From: Muricea muricata
Lineage: Eukaryota; Cnidaria; Anthozoa; Malacalcyonacea; Plexauridae
Length of the DNA: 64,000 nucleotides
Direction of reading: 5' to 3'
Assembly (NCBI GenBank): GCA_963855995.1
Contig: OY979726.1
Span: 4,617,501 to 4,681,500, forward strand
How positions within the stretch are numbered: the stretch's first letter is position 1; every line of letters starts with the position of its first letter. Both the position numbers and the translations under genes were made by a program. The notes below the pieces were generated by a model. That model was not told where the DNA came from, did no database searches, and saw only the letters and a program-made list of their open reading frames with translations. Below are positions 24,282-36,700 of the stretch, piece after piece.

Positions 24282-24787
24282 AGGGAAACAGCAATATATT
24301 TTTTTACCGGCTTATTGATAAGAACCTTTAAGGTAACCGTAACATCTGTTGTTAATTTTTTGATAACATGCTTAGTTTCTGAAATATTAAAGGGCAAAAA
24401 AAGACACTAGTCATCCGCCATCTTGGATGTTCAAAAAGTCCATGACGTCACAACCTGGATAATTGTTTTGTCTCTTGAAAAAGCACTAACCAATGTTGAA
24501 TGTTGAAATCCAACTAAGTTTGTATGTAAATACTTCTTTCGTCATATGCGAAGTGTTCAAGAAATTTTCATTCAAATTTGAATAATTGAGAGCAAGTTTT
24601 ATACTGTCTACCCAAGTTGTGAAGTCATTAAAACAGACCTAATTGTAAAACAAGATAGCGGATAGTTAGTGTTATTTGTCCTTCATTATTTCAGAATCTA
24701 AGTATGTTGCCAATAAAATAACAACGTATTTTACAATTCAAAGCTTTTTATCAATAAGCCGATAAGAAAATATATTGCCATTTTCCT
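24282..24787. mobile_element. TTAA-flanked MITE, copy A
   Basis: Both ends are flanked by TTAA (24278-24281, 24788-24791). Terminal inverted repeats read agggaaacagcaatatatt on the left and aatatattgccattttcct on the right. Copy B is at 31799-32315 and a diverged copy C at 35262-35714. TTAA duplication suggests mobilisation by a piggyBac-type transposase. It carries ccgccatcttgga, a reversed YY1-like motif. Non-coding. Confidence 0.85.
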
Positions 24788-25295
24788 TTAAGTACATAAT
24801 TGTTGACAATTGATATCTCGAAGTAGAAATCTTGAGTAGAGCAGATCTTGCTGCACATTTCATGCATAATTTTCCCAGGCAATAAAGTAAAATTTATGAC
24901 AATTGGTCCTTTTGAGCCGGATATTTTACCAGAAAACTGAATATATGTTTTCGCCAACAACAAGTACTAAAATTTTCTGCATAAAAACATTTCAACCGCG
25001 TTTATTTTGTCAAACGATCCAGAAAATAAATATATGTTGTGATATTCCTAGCTTTTAAGTTGATCTGATCGCACTAACTAGCACAGCTTGTTGGCGACAC
25101 CAAGCAATTTGATTAGGCCACGCTCTTTCAACATGCCAGAAAAATAAAAACGTTATCTACCGATGACATACGTTTCTCCCCTTCAACTAAGAAACTAATA
25201 TGTTACTAATAAAGTTTCTTTTATAAGGCTTGATAGCTTTAGTAATACAAGAGTTATATGATGGGCTCTTTTACGGAAAAAGTCACCCCTCTAAC

Positions 25296-27384
25296 CTTAT
25301 TACTATATTTTCTACTGTGTTTGGTTATGTCACGCCTGTAACTTTAGTAAGTTTAAAAAAAATGACCCTGGAGGGGACCTAATTAGAGTGGGCCTAATTA
25401 GGTTTCCAGGTTCAATTCCTGGAGCCATATATCTGTGCACGAAATGGTATACACTAATATAACTATACTTCGCTAGTTAGTGGAGGTAAGTATACTAAAT
25501 TTAGAATAGCACCCTATACTTACAGTACTTTATAATCTCGCTAACCGCCTCCGACCATTTTACCACCACTACCGGATTTCGCAGCTTTACAGTTCTCACT
25601 GTCGTCCGGTTATTACGGTTACCATTAGGTAAGTCTATGACATGCCCAGAAGGCAACTCTACTCTACTATAGTTAGTATACTAGAGTTACCTTAGTTGAC
25701 TAAGGTGTCTATACCTTAGTGGTAGACAGAGTTACGCTAGTTAACTAAGGTAGAGTCACAGTAACTTTACCTTAGTTTACTAACGTAACTCTAGTCTACC
25801 ACTAAGGCTAGACTAGGGTTACTTTAGTCAACTAAGGTAACTCTAGTATACTAACTATAGTAGACTAGAGTTACCTTCTGAGCATGTCAGATAGACTTAC
25901 CTACCTAACAGTAACCGTAATAACTAGATTGTTGTGAGAACTATAAAGTTGTGAAATTCAATGGGGTGGCAAGGGTGGCGGGGCGGCTAGTGGGATTAGT
26001 TTGAACTGTAAGTACCTACATAGCACTATTTATATTTAGTATACTTGTATACTAACCTTAGTATAGCTGTATACTAACCTTAGTATAGCTGTATACTAAC
26101 CTTAGTATAGCTGTATACTAACCTTAGTATACTTGTATACTAACCTTAGTATTTAGTATACTTGTATACTAACCTTAGTATATTCAGTATACTTGTATAC
26201 TAACCTTAGTATATTTAGTATACTTGTATACTAACCTTAGTATATTTAGTATACTTGTATACTAACCTTACTATAAGTACCTACATAGTACTATTTCTAT
26301 TTAGTATACTTGTATACTAACCTTAGTATAGTTCGAGGTAAGTACTCACCTCTACCAAACTTAGTATAGTTAGTAAAGGTGTGAACCTTTACTTTGGTAG
26401 AGGTGAGTACTTATCTCGAACTATACTAAGGTTAGTATACAAGTATACTAAATAGAAATAATACTATGTAGGTACTTATAGTAAGGTTAGTATACAAGTA
26501 TACTAAATATACTAAGGTTAGTATACAAGTATACTAAATATACTAAGGTTAGTATACAAGTATACTAAATACTAAGGTTAGTATACAAGTATACTAAGGT
26601 TAGTATACAGCTATACTAAGGTTAGTATACAAGTATACTAAATATAAATAGTGCTATGTAGGTACTTACAGTTCAAACTAATCCCACTAGCCGCCCCGCC
26701 ACCCTTGCCACCCCATTGAATTTCACAACTTTATAGTTCTCACAACAATCTAGTTATTACGGTTACTGTTAGGTAGGTAAGTCTATCTGACATGCTCAGA
26801 AGGTAACTCTAGTCTACTATAGTTAGTATACTAGAGTTACCTTAGTTGACTAAAGTAACCCTAGTCTAGCCTTAGTGGTAGACTAGAGTTACGTTAGTAA
26901 ACTAAGGTAAAGTTACTGTGACTCTACCTTAGTTAACTAGCGTAACTCTGTCTACCACTAAGGTATAGACACCTTAGTCAACTAAGGTAACTCTAGTATA
27001 CTAACTATAGTAGAGTAGAGTTGCCTTCTGGGCATGTCATAGACTTACCTAATGGTAACCGTAATAACCGGACGACAGTGAGAACTGTAAAGCTGCGAAA
27101 TCCGGTAGTGGTGGTAAAATGGTCGGGGGCGGTTAGCGGGATTATAAAGTACTGTAAGTATAGGGTGCTATTCTAAATTTAGTATACTTACCTCCACTAA
27201 CTAGCGAAGTATAGTTATATTAGTGTATACCATTTCGTGCACAGATATATGGCTCCAGGAATTGAACCTGGAAACCTAATAAGGTCCACTCTAATTAGGT
27301 CCCCTCCAGGGTCATTTTTTTGTTAAAACTTACTGTTACAGGCATGACATAACCAAAGACAGTAGAAAATATAGTAATAAGGCT
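25296..27384. mobile_element. 2.1-kb foldback element made of nested palindromes
   Basis: The outer arms run ccttattactatattttct to agaaaatatagtaataagg and stay collinear inward across about 1 kb each, with indels, around a centre near 26376. Within the left arm, about 25660-25875 is itself a palindrome, and the right arm has the counterpart (about 26815-27020). Near the centre are tandem 22-27-base units built on gtatacttgtatactaacc. Each arm has a tRNA T-arm-like block (ccaggttcaattcctgg). No transposase is encoded. Confidence 0.85.
26035..26335. repeat. Tandem repeat of 22-27-bp units
   Basis: About ten units alternate agtatagctgtatactaacc and agtatacttgtatactaacc, with occasional tatttagtata inserts. 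Each unit has its own short palindrome (gtatac). The opposite arm (about 26420-26645) has fewer units, which accounts for part of the length difference between arms. It is not a CRISPR array: spacers are absent or too short. Confidence 0.85.
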
Positions 27385-27544
27385 ACATGCGTGACATAAC
27401 AAAACAGTAGAAAATATAGCAATAACATTACAGGCATGACACAGCAGAAAATATAGTAATGTACCAATTATGTTTTTTTGTGTGCTTTGACTGCAACAGC
27501 CGGAATTGAAACGAAAACTGAACTGACAAAGAAGTGACGTGTTT

Positions 27545-27830
27545 CGATTGGTCTCATTTTATCATGCTGTTTATGGTTTCATCTGGATGGCATTCTCTCT
27601 TCATAAAACATCGCGCCAGTCGAGTAGGTAACAAGGTCACTCATATCCAGCCAACCATCATAAAATAAGGAGAAAATTAATGTTAAAAAATTTTAAAATT
27701 GACAAACCGTATATTGTTTTAGCATTTGCATCTTGACCTCTTCTGATGGGCACGGCTTGTGATTCATTTCTTGGGTCGATATCAATTCTTTCCCTAATTG
27801 TTAATTAGAGAGGACTATAAGTAATTGATT
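27545..27830 (+). repeat. Single dispersed copy of a palindrome-arm segment
   Basis: It aligns in order with 2895-3310 of the left arm: atcatgctgtttatggtttc, taaaataaggagaaaatta, gacaaaccgta, tagcatttgcatctt, acggcttgtgatt and gagaggact blocks. This copy is diverged and not inverted-duplicated, so it can serve as an outgroup for the two arms. Confidence 0.75.
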
Positions 27831-27849
27831 GATGTTGTTCGGGTTTCCC

Positions 27850-28425
27850 AAGGGATATTGGAATCGAGTTTGGATTGGACAAATTTGGTGTCTTGGTGCT
27901 AAAACAAGGGATGAAGGGGATTGTTTTGTTGAAGGGATGATGAGTGGGGTGGTTGAGAACGGCGGTACAAGTGCTTAGGTGACTTGGAAGGTGCTGATAT
28001 TATGCAGAAGATGAAGGAGAAAGTGAGACAAGAGTATATGAAGAGAGCAAAGCCGGTGGCAAAGTCAAAGCTGTATGATGGCAATTTGATTAAGGCAATC
28101 ATTGTGTGGGCTATTGGCGTGGAGAGGTATAGAGCAGCGATTTTGGATTGGAGTGATCGGGAGTTGAAGGCAATGGATAAGAAGACAAGGAGGAGACTGA
28201 CGATGTTCAGAGCATTTCATGAGAAAGGAAGTGTTCGAAGGTTGTACATGAAACCATGATGGTGGGAGGGGATTAATCAGTGTGTTTGATTGTGTAAAGC
28301 AGGAGAGACTTGCTTTGTCAGAGTATGTTAAGGCAACAGACGGATTCTTAAGATTGTTGGAGAGCAAGGTTGGAGAGACGTTACCGGTGGGAGAAACGAA
28401 GAATGAGTACAAGATGAAATGCATG
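27850..28425 (+). pseudogene. Non-LTR (LINE) reverse-transcriptase C-terminal fragment
   Basis: The reading frame at 27984-28256 has a run of features typical of the region after the RT domain in non-LTR retrotransposons: the stretch GNLIKAIIVWAIGVERYRA, then ILDWSDRELKAMDKKTRRRL. The motif continues only after a frame change near 28254, where the next frame reads DGGRGLISVFDCVKQE. Upstream (about 27860-27980) weaker RT-like sequence is broken by stops. It is a decayed 5'-truncated insertion and cannot make a functional enzyme. Confidence 0.75.
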
Positions 28426-28845
28426 CATATATGTATATATATTGCATTGTCTTCAACACGAGAAAATAATATTCATATCTTCAAGCTACCGTGTAATGTT
28501 CTTTTTATTACATGGTCAGAAGTCAGAACAAGCGAACAGAACATATAAACCCCGGGGAAAACACACGCGTTTTTCACGCGTTACATAGTTTTTCATATCT
28601 TCACTAGTGAAAATATGGAAAATACGAGTGTTTTAATTAGTTTACGGTAGAAAACCCATAGTTAGTATCGTGCCACACGTTATTGTTTGTTGTAAACAAA
28701 AAAGGTTTATTCACAACTGTTGACCTCCTGCTTATTCAATATTATATTACGCTCTGGATTTCCATTGAGCACTCTGCCAATGGTATTGCACATTAGCTGT
28801 TTATTCGCTATACTGTGCCACTTTGCTGGAAAACAAAGGGTTTGC

Positions 28846-28997
28846 CCACGGCTGAAGTTTGCCTGCTATGTACAAGTCATTTTTCATTTTGTATTGACTC
28901 TCACACAAGTTAGCTCAGCAAAGAAGTCAGAAATATAAGAAAACAATGTCAATACAAAATCAAAAATGACTTGTACATAGCAGGCAAACGTCAGCCG
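28846..28997. repeat. Inverted repeat with about 53-bp arms
   Basis: Left arm ccacggctgaagtttgcctg and following bases pair with the right arm ending caggcaaacgtcagccgtg. The loop is about 45 bases. Probably a foldback MITE. Confidence 0.85.
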
Positions 28998-31070
28998 TGA
29001 GTGTACAGGATAATGTTGAATATTCGAAATAAATATGGTATATGGTATTTCCTGGCACTCCTGTACTATTCTGGATACTATGCATTTTGGACGTTGGTTT
29101 TCCATATATAAGCCCTTTTAGTAGTGCAAAATGTATACATACCAGTAACGTGGCAATCAACGATGTCCATATGAACATGAGTGAAAGACATTTCCATTTT
29201 CCTAATTCCTAAAAAATGTAATCCCACAAATGAAGGCAATGTAGAATAAGCTAAGTGCAAGAAGCCCTGGGTACGAGATTGATGCTAAGTAATGCTAAGA
29301 CACCCCACACACCCCTAATCAATTCTCGGTCTTACCAACCCTGCTGTCTGGCTAGCCAGCAGCCTCGTAACAGTCTCGTATCTAGGGCAATGCTTGTTCA
29401 AATGAATATTATCCAGAGTTCTAATGTGGTTCCAATCACAAAAATTGTGAAGATGTAAATTATTAATGAACCCAAACAGCTGGGGGAGTGATAAACACAA
29501 TTTTGGTGGTCCCCCAATGTATTCTAGCACTTCTTGGAATTTGGTGTACATGTACGAGGCCATGTTAGGGTGTTAGGATTATGGAAAGTTTGGGTGTTTT
29601 TCAAAAGACTGTGGGTTATGTACTTGCAGAAAGAGGATTATGGATTTAGATTAGGATTTAAGGACATTGATTATGATGGTTTCGTTAGTTGATTTAAGGG
29701 TTAATTTGGTTTAAGCAAATTTAATATTTATCTAGGATTATGGATTATTCAGAACCCCTATAACAGGGCCTCATATATACTATTTATTATTATCGTAGAC
29801 TTTGTTCATTTGAATACATGCGACAGTAAAAGAAACAACTTGATGATACATATAATTATACTAAGTATTTATAAAACTAACTGGGCTGGTTTTATCCTAT
29901 ATTGACACGAGCCGTTTTGAGGCTGTCTGGCTGGCTTGCTTAAGCCTGTGCTTAAGCTCAGCACTAAAATATAATAATATAATTCCTTTATATAGCAAAC
30001 CTGAAATTTGCTCTTTGGCGAGCATGCTTTATGTTTGTAATCTAATAAATCCACTGCACTGTTCATAAAGCACATAAATAGTTGATAAGTTCACTGCATA
30101 GCAAGGATTAAGGCGATCGATATGCCTATTAAAAAATACAACAGCTTGGGAACACCACAACCAGGCCACAACCAATTCACGCCCCCGGAATATCTGCAAC
30201 CTGTCAGACGAGAGTTGATCTCACCAGTTTGCAAGGTACGGCAAAAGCATATATGGATATTTGACTTTTATGGGAACAAGTTCATTTCATTGCTTGGGAA
30301 GTTTACTGTCCACGCTGAGTTTTTCTTTATTGGTTTATCATTTTCTATAATACTATTCAACAGACGCAATATTTGGAATGAATCGCAATTGATTGTTCCT
30401 ACCCATGTGTTTTCTATTGAAGGATATTTTGCGTATAATACAATGCACAAAAGGTCACTTTTTAATTTTGACCATCATTAATTAAAATTACATATCGTTT
30501 CTCGTTTAGATTTTTCTTCCTCTCTAAATTAAAAGTAAATTAAATGTGTCTTGCATACATTATTGGAACACACAAATACATAATTTAAAAGTCTCCATCA
30601 TAATATAAATAACTTCACAATGTCAAATCTGACATATGCAGGGCAAATATACATTCGTCTGATTTTAAAATAATTTAACAAAATGTTGAAATATGAACTA
30701 TCAGAGAACCACAATTTATTTCATGTGCTGTTTTTAAGGCCTTTCAAGCTTGCTTATCGTTGTTCTTGAAGGCAGTGGCGTAACGTTATGGCAAGAGGCC
30801 CTGTCTGAAAAATTGGTGAAACTACGAAATACGAATAACGAAATACCATTTTCCTGGTGACGGTTGTATAAAAAAGTGATTAAAGTTAACCATGATTAGT
30901 GGGCCACGTACTTTGCATTTAATCACCATTTAACTACAAAAAAGTGATTAAAAAGTGACTAAGAGTTTTATATCTGGTGGCTGTTGGTCAGAAATGTGAG
31001 AACTGAGGAAACGTAGAATATGAACCATCATGCCCCCAGCAATGTCGACATCGTGTTTTTCGTTTTTCTG
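28998..31070. other. Gene-poor stretch
   Basis: Only short overlapping frames without motifs are seen. A few degenerate repeats of ggattatgga occur at about 29575-29750. No RNA gene or complete transposon was recognised. Confidence 0.5.
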
Positions 31071-31211
31071 AAGCCTGGTTCTCATATGTCGCAGACATCT
31101 GCGGCGACCATTGTCTGTGATCACTCTTGAGTAAATTCCTTTGTGAAATTTCTTCTTGAATGACTACCGACAAGGACTCGCCGACATCTGCGACATATGA
31201 GAACATGGCTT
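31071..31211. mobile_element. MITE with about 35-bp terminal inverted repeats
   Basis: The left end agcctggttctcatatgtcg and the right end cgacatatgagaacatggct are inverted, with an inner cagacatctgcggcga / cgccgacatctgcg extension. About 140 bases, non-coding. Confidence 0.8.
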
Positions 31212-31798
31212 AAGGCTTCCCTGACAAATTAACACTATCTGAGGCCCCTTTTGGGTCTTTGGGAGTCTGCGCCCATAAAAGTTACGCCACTGGTTGGAGG
31301 CAATTGGGGGGGGGGGCATTATGACGACGTCAGTGCAGATGTCTATAACTAATTACCACAGCACAGGGTGGGGATATTACCATGTTTTGACCAGTACAAG
31401 TCCTCAGGTGGGAGGAATTTTGTCATTTTCTCCCAGGATGAATTGTTTCCCTTTTGATTTCATAAACAAACCAGAATGGTTAAAATGACAGTGACATATA
31501 TACTAAATTACTGCTTTGAGTACAATTACTGGATATACAGGGTGCCCCCCCCCCCCAAAAAAAAACGGAGTCCAACTTCCAAGATTGCTTGCTGAATGAC
31601 ACTTGATCATATAAAGTGACTATTTTTTGTTTTAAGGCTTGCTCATTTGCCTTTCGAACAGGGTATTCCTTGCCTACTTGAAGCAAGTAAGACAACCACA
31701 GGAACAATTTTAGTGTAAGTCGTCATTTTAAGATGCTCCAAAAAAGGACATAATTTGGTGCCACATGGGTATTTTGAGACTGACTAAAGTTCACTTAA

Positions 31799-32315
31799 AG
31801 GGAAACAGCAATATATTTTTTACCGGCTTATTGATAAGAGCCTTTAAGGTAACCGTAACATCTCTTGTTAATTTTTTGATAACATGCTTAGTTTCTGAAA
31901 TATCGAAGGGCAAAAATGGACAAAGTCACTAGTCATCCGACATCTTGGATATTCAAAAAGTCTATGACGTCACAACCTGGATAATTGTTTTGTCTCTTGA
32001 AGAAGCAATAACCAATGTTGAATGTTGAAATCCGACTAAGTTTGCATGTAAATGCTTCTTACGTCATCTGCGAAGTGTTCAAGAAATTTTCATTCAAATT
32101 TAAATAATTGAGAGCAAGTTTTATACAGTCTACCCAGGTTGTGACGTCATTAAAACAGACCTAATTATTGTAAAACAAGATGGCGGAAGTTAGTGTTATT
32201 TGTCCTTCAAAATTTTAGAATCTAAGTATGTTGCCCATAAAATAACAACGGATTTTACAATTACTTCCAAGCTTTTTATAAATAAACCGATAAGAAAATA
32301 TATTGCCATTTTCCT
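31799..32315. mobile_element. TTAA-flanked MITE, copy B
   Basis: It is nearly collinear with copy A at 24282-24787, with the same ends and the same intact TTAA on both sides (31795-31798, 32316-32319). Differences are scattered substitutions and a few small indels, so the copies are not recent duplicates of each other. It contains aaacaagatggcggaa. Confidence 0.88.
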
Positions 32316-32319
32316 TTAA

Positions 32320-33588
32320 TATTTTTCCTGGTTGAAAATGGTTTTATACTAACAAACAAAATAATAATAAACAAAATAATAACAATGTTTTTTTTTCTGA
32401 TTGAGATTCCCTTGATTGAAATTAAGGGGAACTGACTGAAATTAAATGCGTTCACCACATGTCATGTTACAAGGCATGAGACAGTGATTAGTACTTTCTT
32501 TTGAGCTGTCTAAAAGACAAAATTTACTGCACGCTGCCCCAAGCACAATTTTATTGCAGAAGATCAACAAACCACCAAAATTATAAGAAATGAGATGAAT
32601 GTTCAGCGTCCAGATATGAAATCGATAGATAGCTGGTTAGAATACAGATTGTGAACATGTGATGTAACAAAAACTCTATCTCAATTTTAAAAAATTCCAA
32701 TCGCGATTGGCTAATGTACCATAACTTTTGGATCACTCGCTCAAATTTCATAGACTCCCTAATGAATACATTTTAAGCAGGAATGAACGCTAGCTTTACT
32801 GCATGCTTAACATTCTTTTCAAAATTTAAACTTGAATGCAGAACTCCGCTTTTTTAGACACCCTGTACACTATCCCCGTTATTCCGTAGACACGATTATA
32901 TCAATTTATGTCAAAGAGCATGACCTGTTTTCTCAACGATGTTTGCTGTATATACTCAGTACAAACGGAAAGAACCCTTGCGAAATGAACTGATATTAAA
33001 TATATTTCTTGTCTACCAGACATAGTCATTAATTTTTACAAATCGTTGATCTAATAATTACTGAATTTTAAATATATTAAACACTTTTAAAGGGACGTTT
33101 TAAAAATTTAAGCAGTTGATTAAAGGAATTGCTGGAAATGGATCAGGGGATCGTTATAATAATATTTCACTACTTTCTAAGCACCCCACTAGGATTTTGA
33201 AGTTTTTAGCGATATTCGAACAGCGTACAACAGCACCCTACTGGACCAAATTGTGAGTCACAATTCGTCTGAATTATTTTACAACATTATGTTTTTACAC
33301 ACAGCCAAAAAAAACTTTGAGCCTGCTGTATAGCAGAAATGAACATTAGCGTCATTTTTAGAACGATATTTCATTGCCAAAGGGGGGGGGGGGGGGGTTG
33401 CAAGGAAAAATTTGGGTCCAATATTGCCAAGATATTGAACAACATGGGCAGCAAAACATTGTTCAATCCTGCCATACCACAGGCTCAAATTCTTTTGCTG
33501 TGTTTGCCTTTCGCTTTATATTTATGTGTGGTCAGCGCTGTAATTTGCATCTCAAACGTCATGTAAAACAATTGTTTTGTCGCTTTGG
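32320..33588. other. Downstream flank of the KIAA0319L-like gene
   Basis: This stretch presumably includes the 3' UTR of the minus-strand gene, but I cannot place its end. A G run of about 14 bases lies near 33380. It is flanked by imperfect inverted sequence (gagcctgctgtatagcag / ccataccacaggctc), probably a MITE. No other gene is seen. Confidence 0.4.
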
Positions 33589-33740
33589 TTACGTATGGTG
33601 ATTCTTTTTCTTTGCGCCATTGAGCATACCGTTCAATTGCGATGCTCTACTAGATTTGTAAGGTTTGCGATTTTCAAATAAGGTTTCTTCATCGGAATCC
33701 ATGTCCGTCTCGCTCATTATGCTGGAGTTTAGAAATTTAT
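33589..33740 (-). CDS. Exon V: terminal cytoplasmic exon with stop
   Basis: Reads FLNSSIMSETDMDSDEETLF and continues about 30 residues to TAA at 33591-33589. The SETDMDSDEETLF acidic stretch matches the C-terminal acidic segment of vertebrate KIAA0319L. Acceptor GGTTTAG, phase 1. 152 bases including the stop. Confidence 0.88.
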
Positions 33741-36700
33741 CTAAACCAAAACAAAATACGCGAATTCAACTATACGCTTCTACATGAGCAGAAGTTGATC
33801 TATGTCTACGAAAACCTTTTACGAATCTTTTCACAAGCTGTCCAGAAATTGTGTTCTTACCCCTTGTTTCTACGTCTGTTAACAAGTCCGAGTCAACAGC
33901 CTGTATTGATTTACGAAAGGCTCTGAAAGCTCTTTTTCAATCATCGCAAAAACCAACCCGCACGCTCGCTGCGAGTGCTTGCATCTGTAGTTAAAATAAA
34001 CTGTCCGCCATTATGATATTGGATGAAATCGCTCGCAGCGAAGCATTACTTGCAATGAGTGGAAAAGAGCCTAAGACTTGTTCTCAGGTATATGGGGCTT
34101 CCATTTAAGATGTACATTCGTTCGTTGAAAGGGATTTCGTGAGGTTAACCCCACAAAATAATTTCGTTATAATATGCAATAGCTGAATTATGTTAGCAAC
34201 AGGAAACTTGTCTTTAAAACCCCGTTTGAATATGAAGTTAGGGACAAAATATCAATTTATGGACTTTCTAGTATAAGCCATTTTGTTTTTTCCCTTACAT
34301 AGTTGCAGTCTTTAATTGCATCGGTGACGAGAAAATCGTTTCATTTACCCGTCTGAACGCGAATTTAAGACGAATTTCTTGACCGGACGAGATACCCGTT
34401 TTAGTTTTTAGACGGAAGCTTTGTAATACTGACGGAAGCTTTTACCTCATCGGTAATAATTCCGTGTTCTCAATTTGGCGAATATAAATCTAAATCCAAG
34501 CCCTAACCCAAACCCTAATCCTAACCCTAACCAACGTTTTATTTGTCATATTTTAACTTTGATGGATTGAAGATTTAAAGATTTGATTAGATTTAGGGCT
34601 TGGATTATAATTTAATTTCGCGTACTGAGAACACGGAATTATTACCGCCTCATCTCACACACCCCTTCCTCCAACCCCACATACTTCCCTCAAACCCCAG
34701 ACCCCTTTTCTCAACCTACTCCCCAATACATCTCCCTCAAAGCCCCACACACCCATCCCTTAAGATTCCACGACATACCTCTTGGGAATAATTCCATCGT
34801 GGCATTCTTCAGGTCATCATCACTATCTTCATCACCGATGATAGAATACTGATGCTTTCTTCTTCTGCTTTTTGTTCTAAAAAACAAGTCATAGGTTCGA
34901 GAGCTTTTCTAGCCACGCTACAGATTTGAACATTTTATATTCTTTATACAAAGCGTTTGCTTACAGAACTTTAAGCATAAAATTCATATTTATTCGCCCA
35001 GCTTTGATGTTTATCAAATAACGGACATGAATTAGAGAATTGATAAGGAGATAGACAACATCGAGATTTGGTGATACATGAACAATAACCAATTGTTTAT
35101 GGGTTCATGTCCCGTTCTTTCTGAATTTTTGTCAGCTATACTATAATTGTTATGGGCAAAACATGAATCAATAACCAAATATTTAGCACCCAATGAAACG
35201 GGAAAGTTTCAATACTTTTTTTTAAAATTCACAATACTCACTTGTATTGGGATAAAATTAAAGCGAGATAGCAAAATATTTCTTTTTGGCTTAGTGACAA
35301 GAAACTTTGATATAGTTGTAGTATCGGTCATTAAATATTTCGTAGCATGCTTAATTTCGGAAATATTGAAGGTCTATTTTAATGACGTCACAACAGGGTA
35401 GACTGTATAAAACTTACAGTCCCATTAGTTAAATCTAAATGAAATTTTCATGAACAGTACGCGATTTACATAAGAAGTGTACACATATCATCAATCCTGA
35501 TAGATTTTAACATGTTTGCTACTTCCTTCTTCAGGAAAAAAATTACACTTGTGAAGCTATTGATTTTTTTATGAATATCCAAGATGGCGGATGACTAATG
35601 TCTTTTTTTGTCCTTAAATACTTCAGGACTAAATGTGTTATCAAACATTTAACAACATAAATTGTGTTTACCTATAACTAAAGTTCTTGTCCATAAATAT
35701 ATTGTCACTTTCCTTTACGCGACATGATCATCACACTGTTTATAAATGTCAATAAATCTCACCTTCCCATGCAGATACAAACGCCCGAAATAATACCAGC
35801 AATTGCGACGACAACAGCAAATATAATAACCGTCAAATACAAGACACTCCAGTCTAAAAAATGATAAGAGTACTGAAGGTAAGCCACATCCAAACAAGAC
35901 GCCCACTAGGGCGTTCACTTCTTGACCTCTTCTTGTACCCCTCAGGAAACGTAAACGGACTGTAACCCCCCCCCCCCCCCCCCATGAGTAAAGGCTCTGC
36001 TAAGCGTCTTGTAAAGTGGAATATGACTTTGGTCCATGGGTAGAAATTTAAGTGGAAACACAGTTGAAAATTACGGAAACACGCTCTCAAAACTTCACCG
36101 CGATTCATCGCTCCTGGCGAATTATTTTCTGTGGAATCTATCGTTTTAAACCTTTTTGCATAAGAATCTTTGCACGTAGAACCTTGCGGCTCATATTTTG
36201 TAGTGTTTTGTTAGTATATTCCGCTAGAAATTGAGTCAAAAGCTATGTTTAGATGGGCTCACGCCGCCTTGTCAGCGGTAATACTTATGAGCGGCAGCCA
36301 AACGTTCGACACCGAAAAACTAGAACAGAAAATTTAAGCGAGAATTTATAACTTTGGCACGCCCTACGGGCGGCAGAGTTGATAAAACGAGTTGAAAAGA
36401 TTGGGAACCCTAACTAACTTGTTGACAAGTTGCAACAAGCCAGTAATGCTGACAAATTGCAACAAGTCGGTGAGAGAAGATTCGCTGTGTGGCAAGGCTG
36501 ATGTTTTAGATAACTTGCTTCAAAATTCACGGCTTATCACTAAAAACGCTTTCACCAGCTGCAGTTGGACAGCTGTAACAAAACCACACAATGAAATGGC
36601 GCCCAAAAGCTTCGACCCAACCACTCACCACAATTACTTTGACGAAGTCCGAACCTTGCTTTAAAAGGATCTTGCATCCAAAAACTCTCGCAGATGCATT

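Noticed and set aside
26035..26645. Regularly spaced repeats resembling a CRISPR array
   Set aside because: Repeats are contiguous with no unique spacers, part of a foldback element, in a eukaryotic genome.
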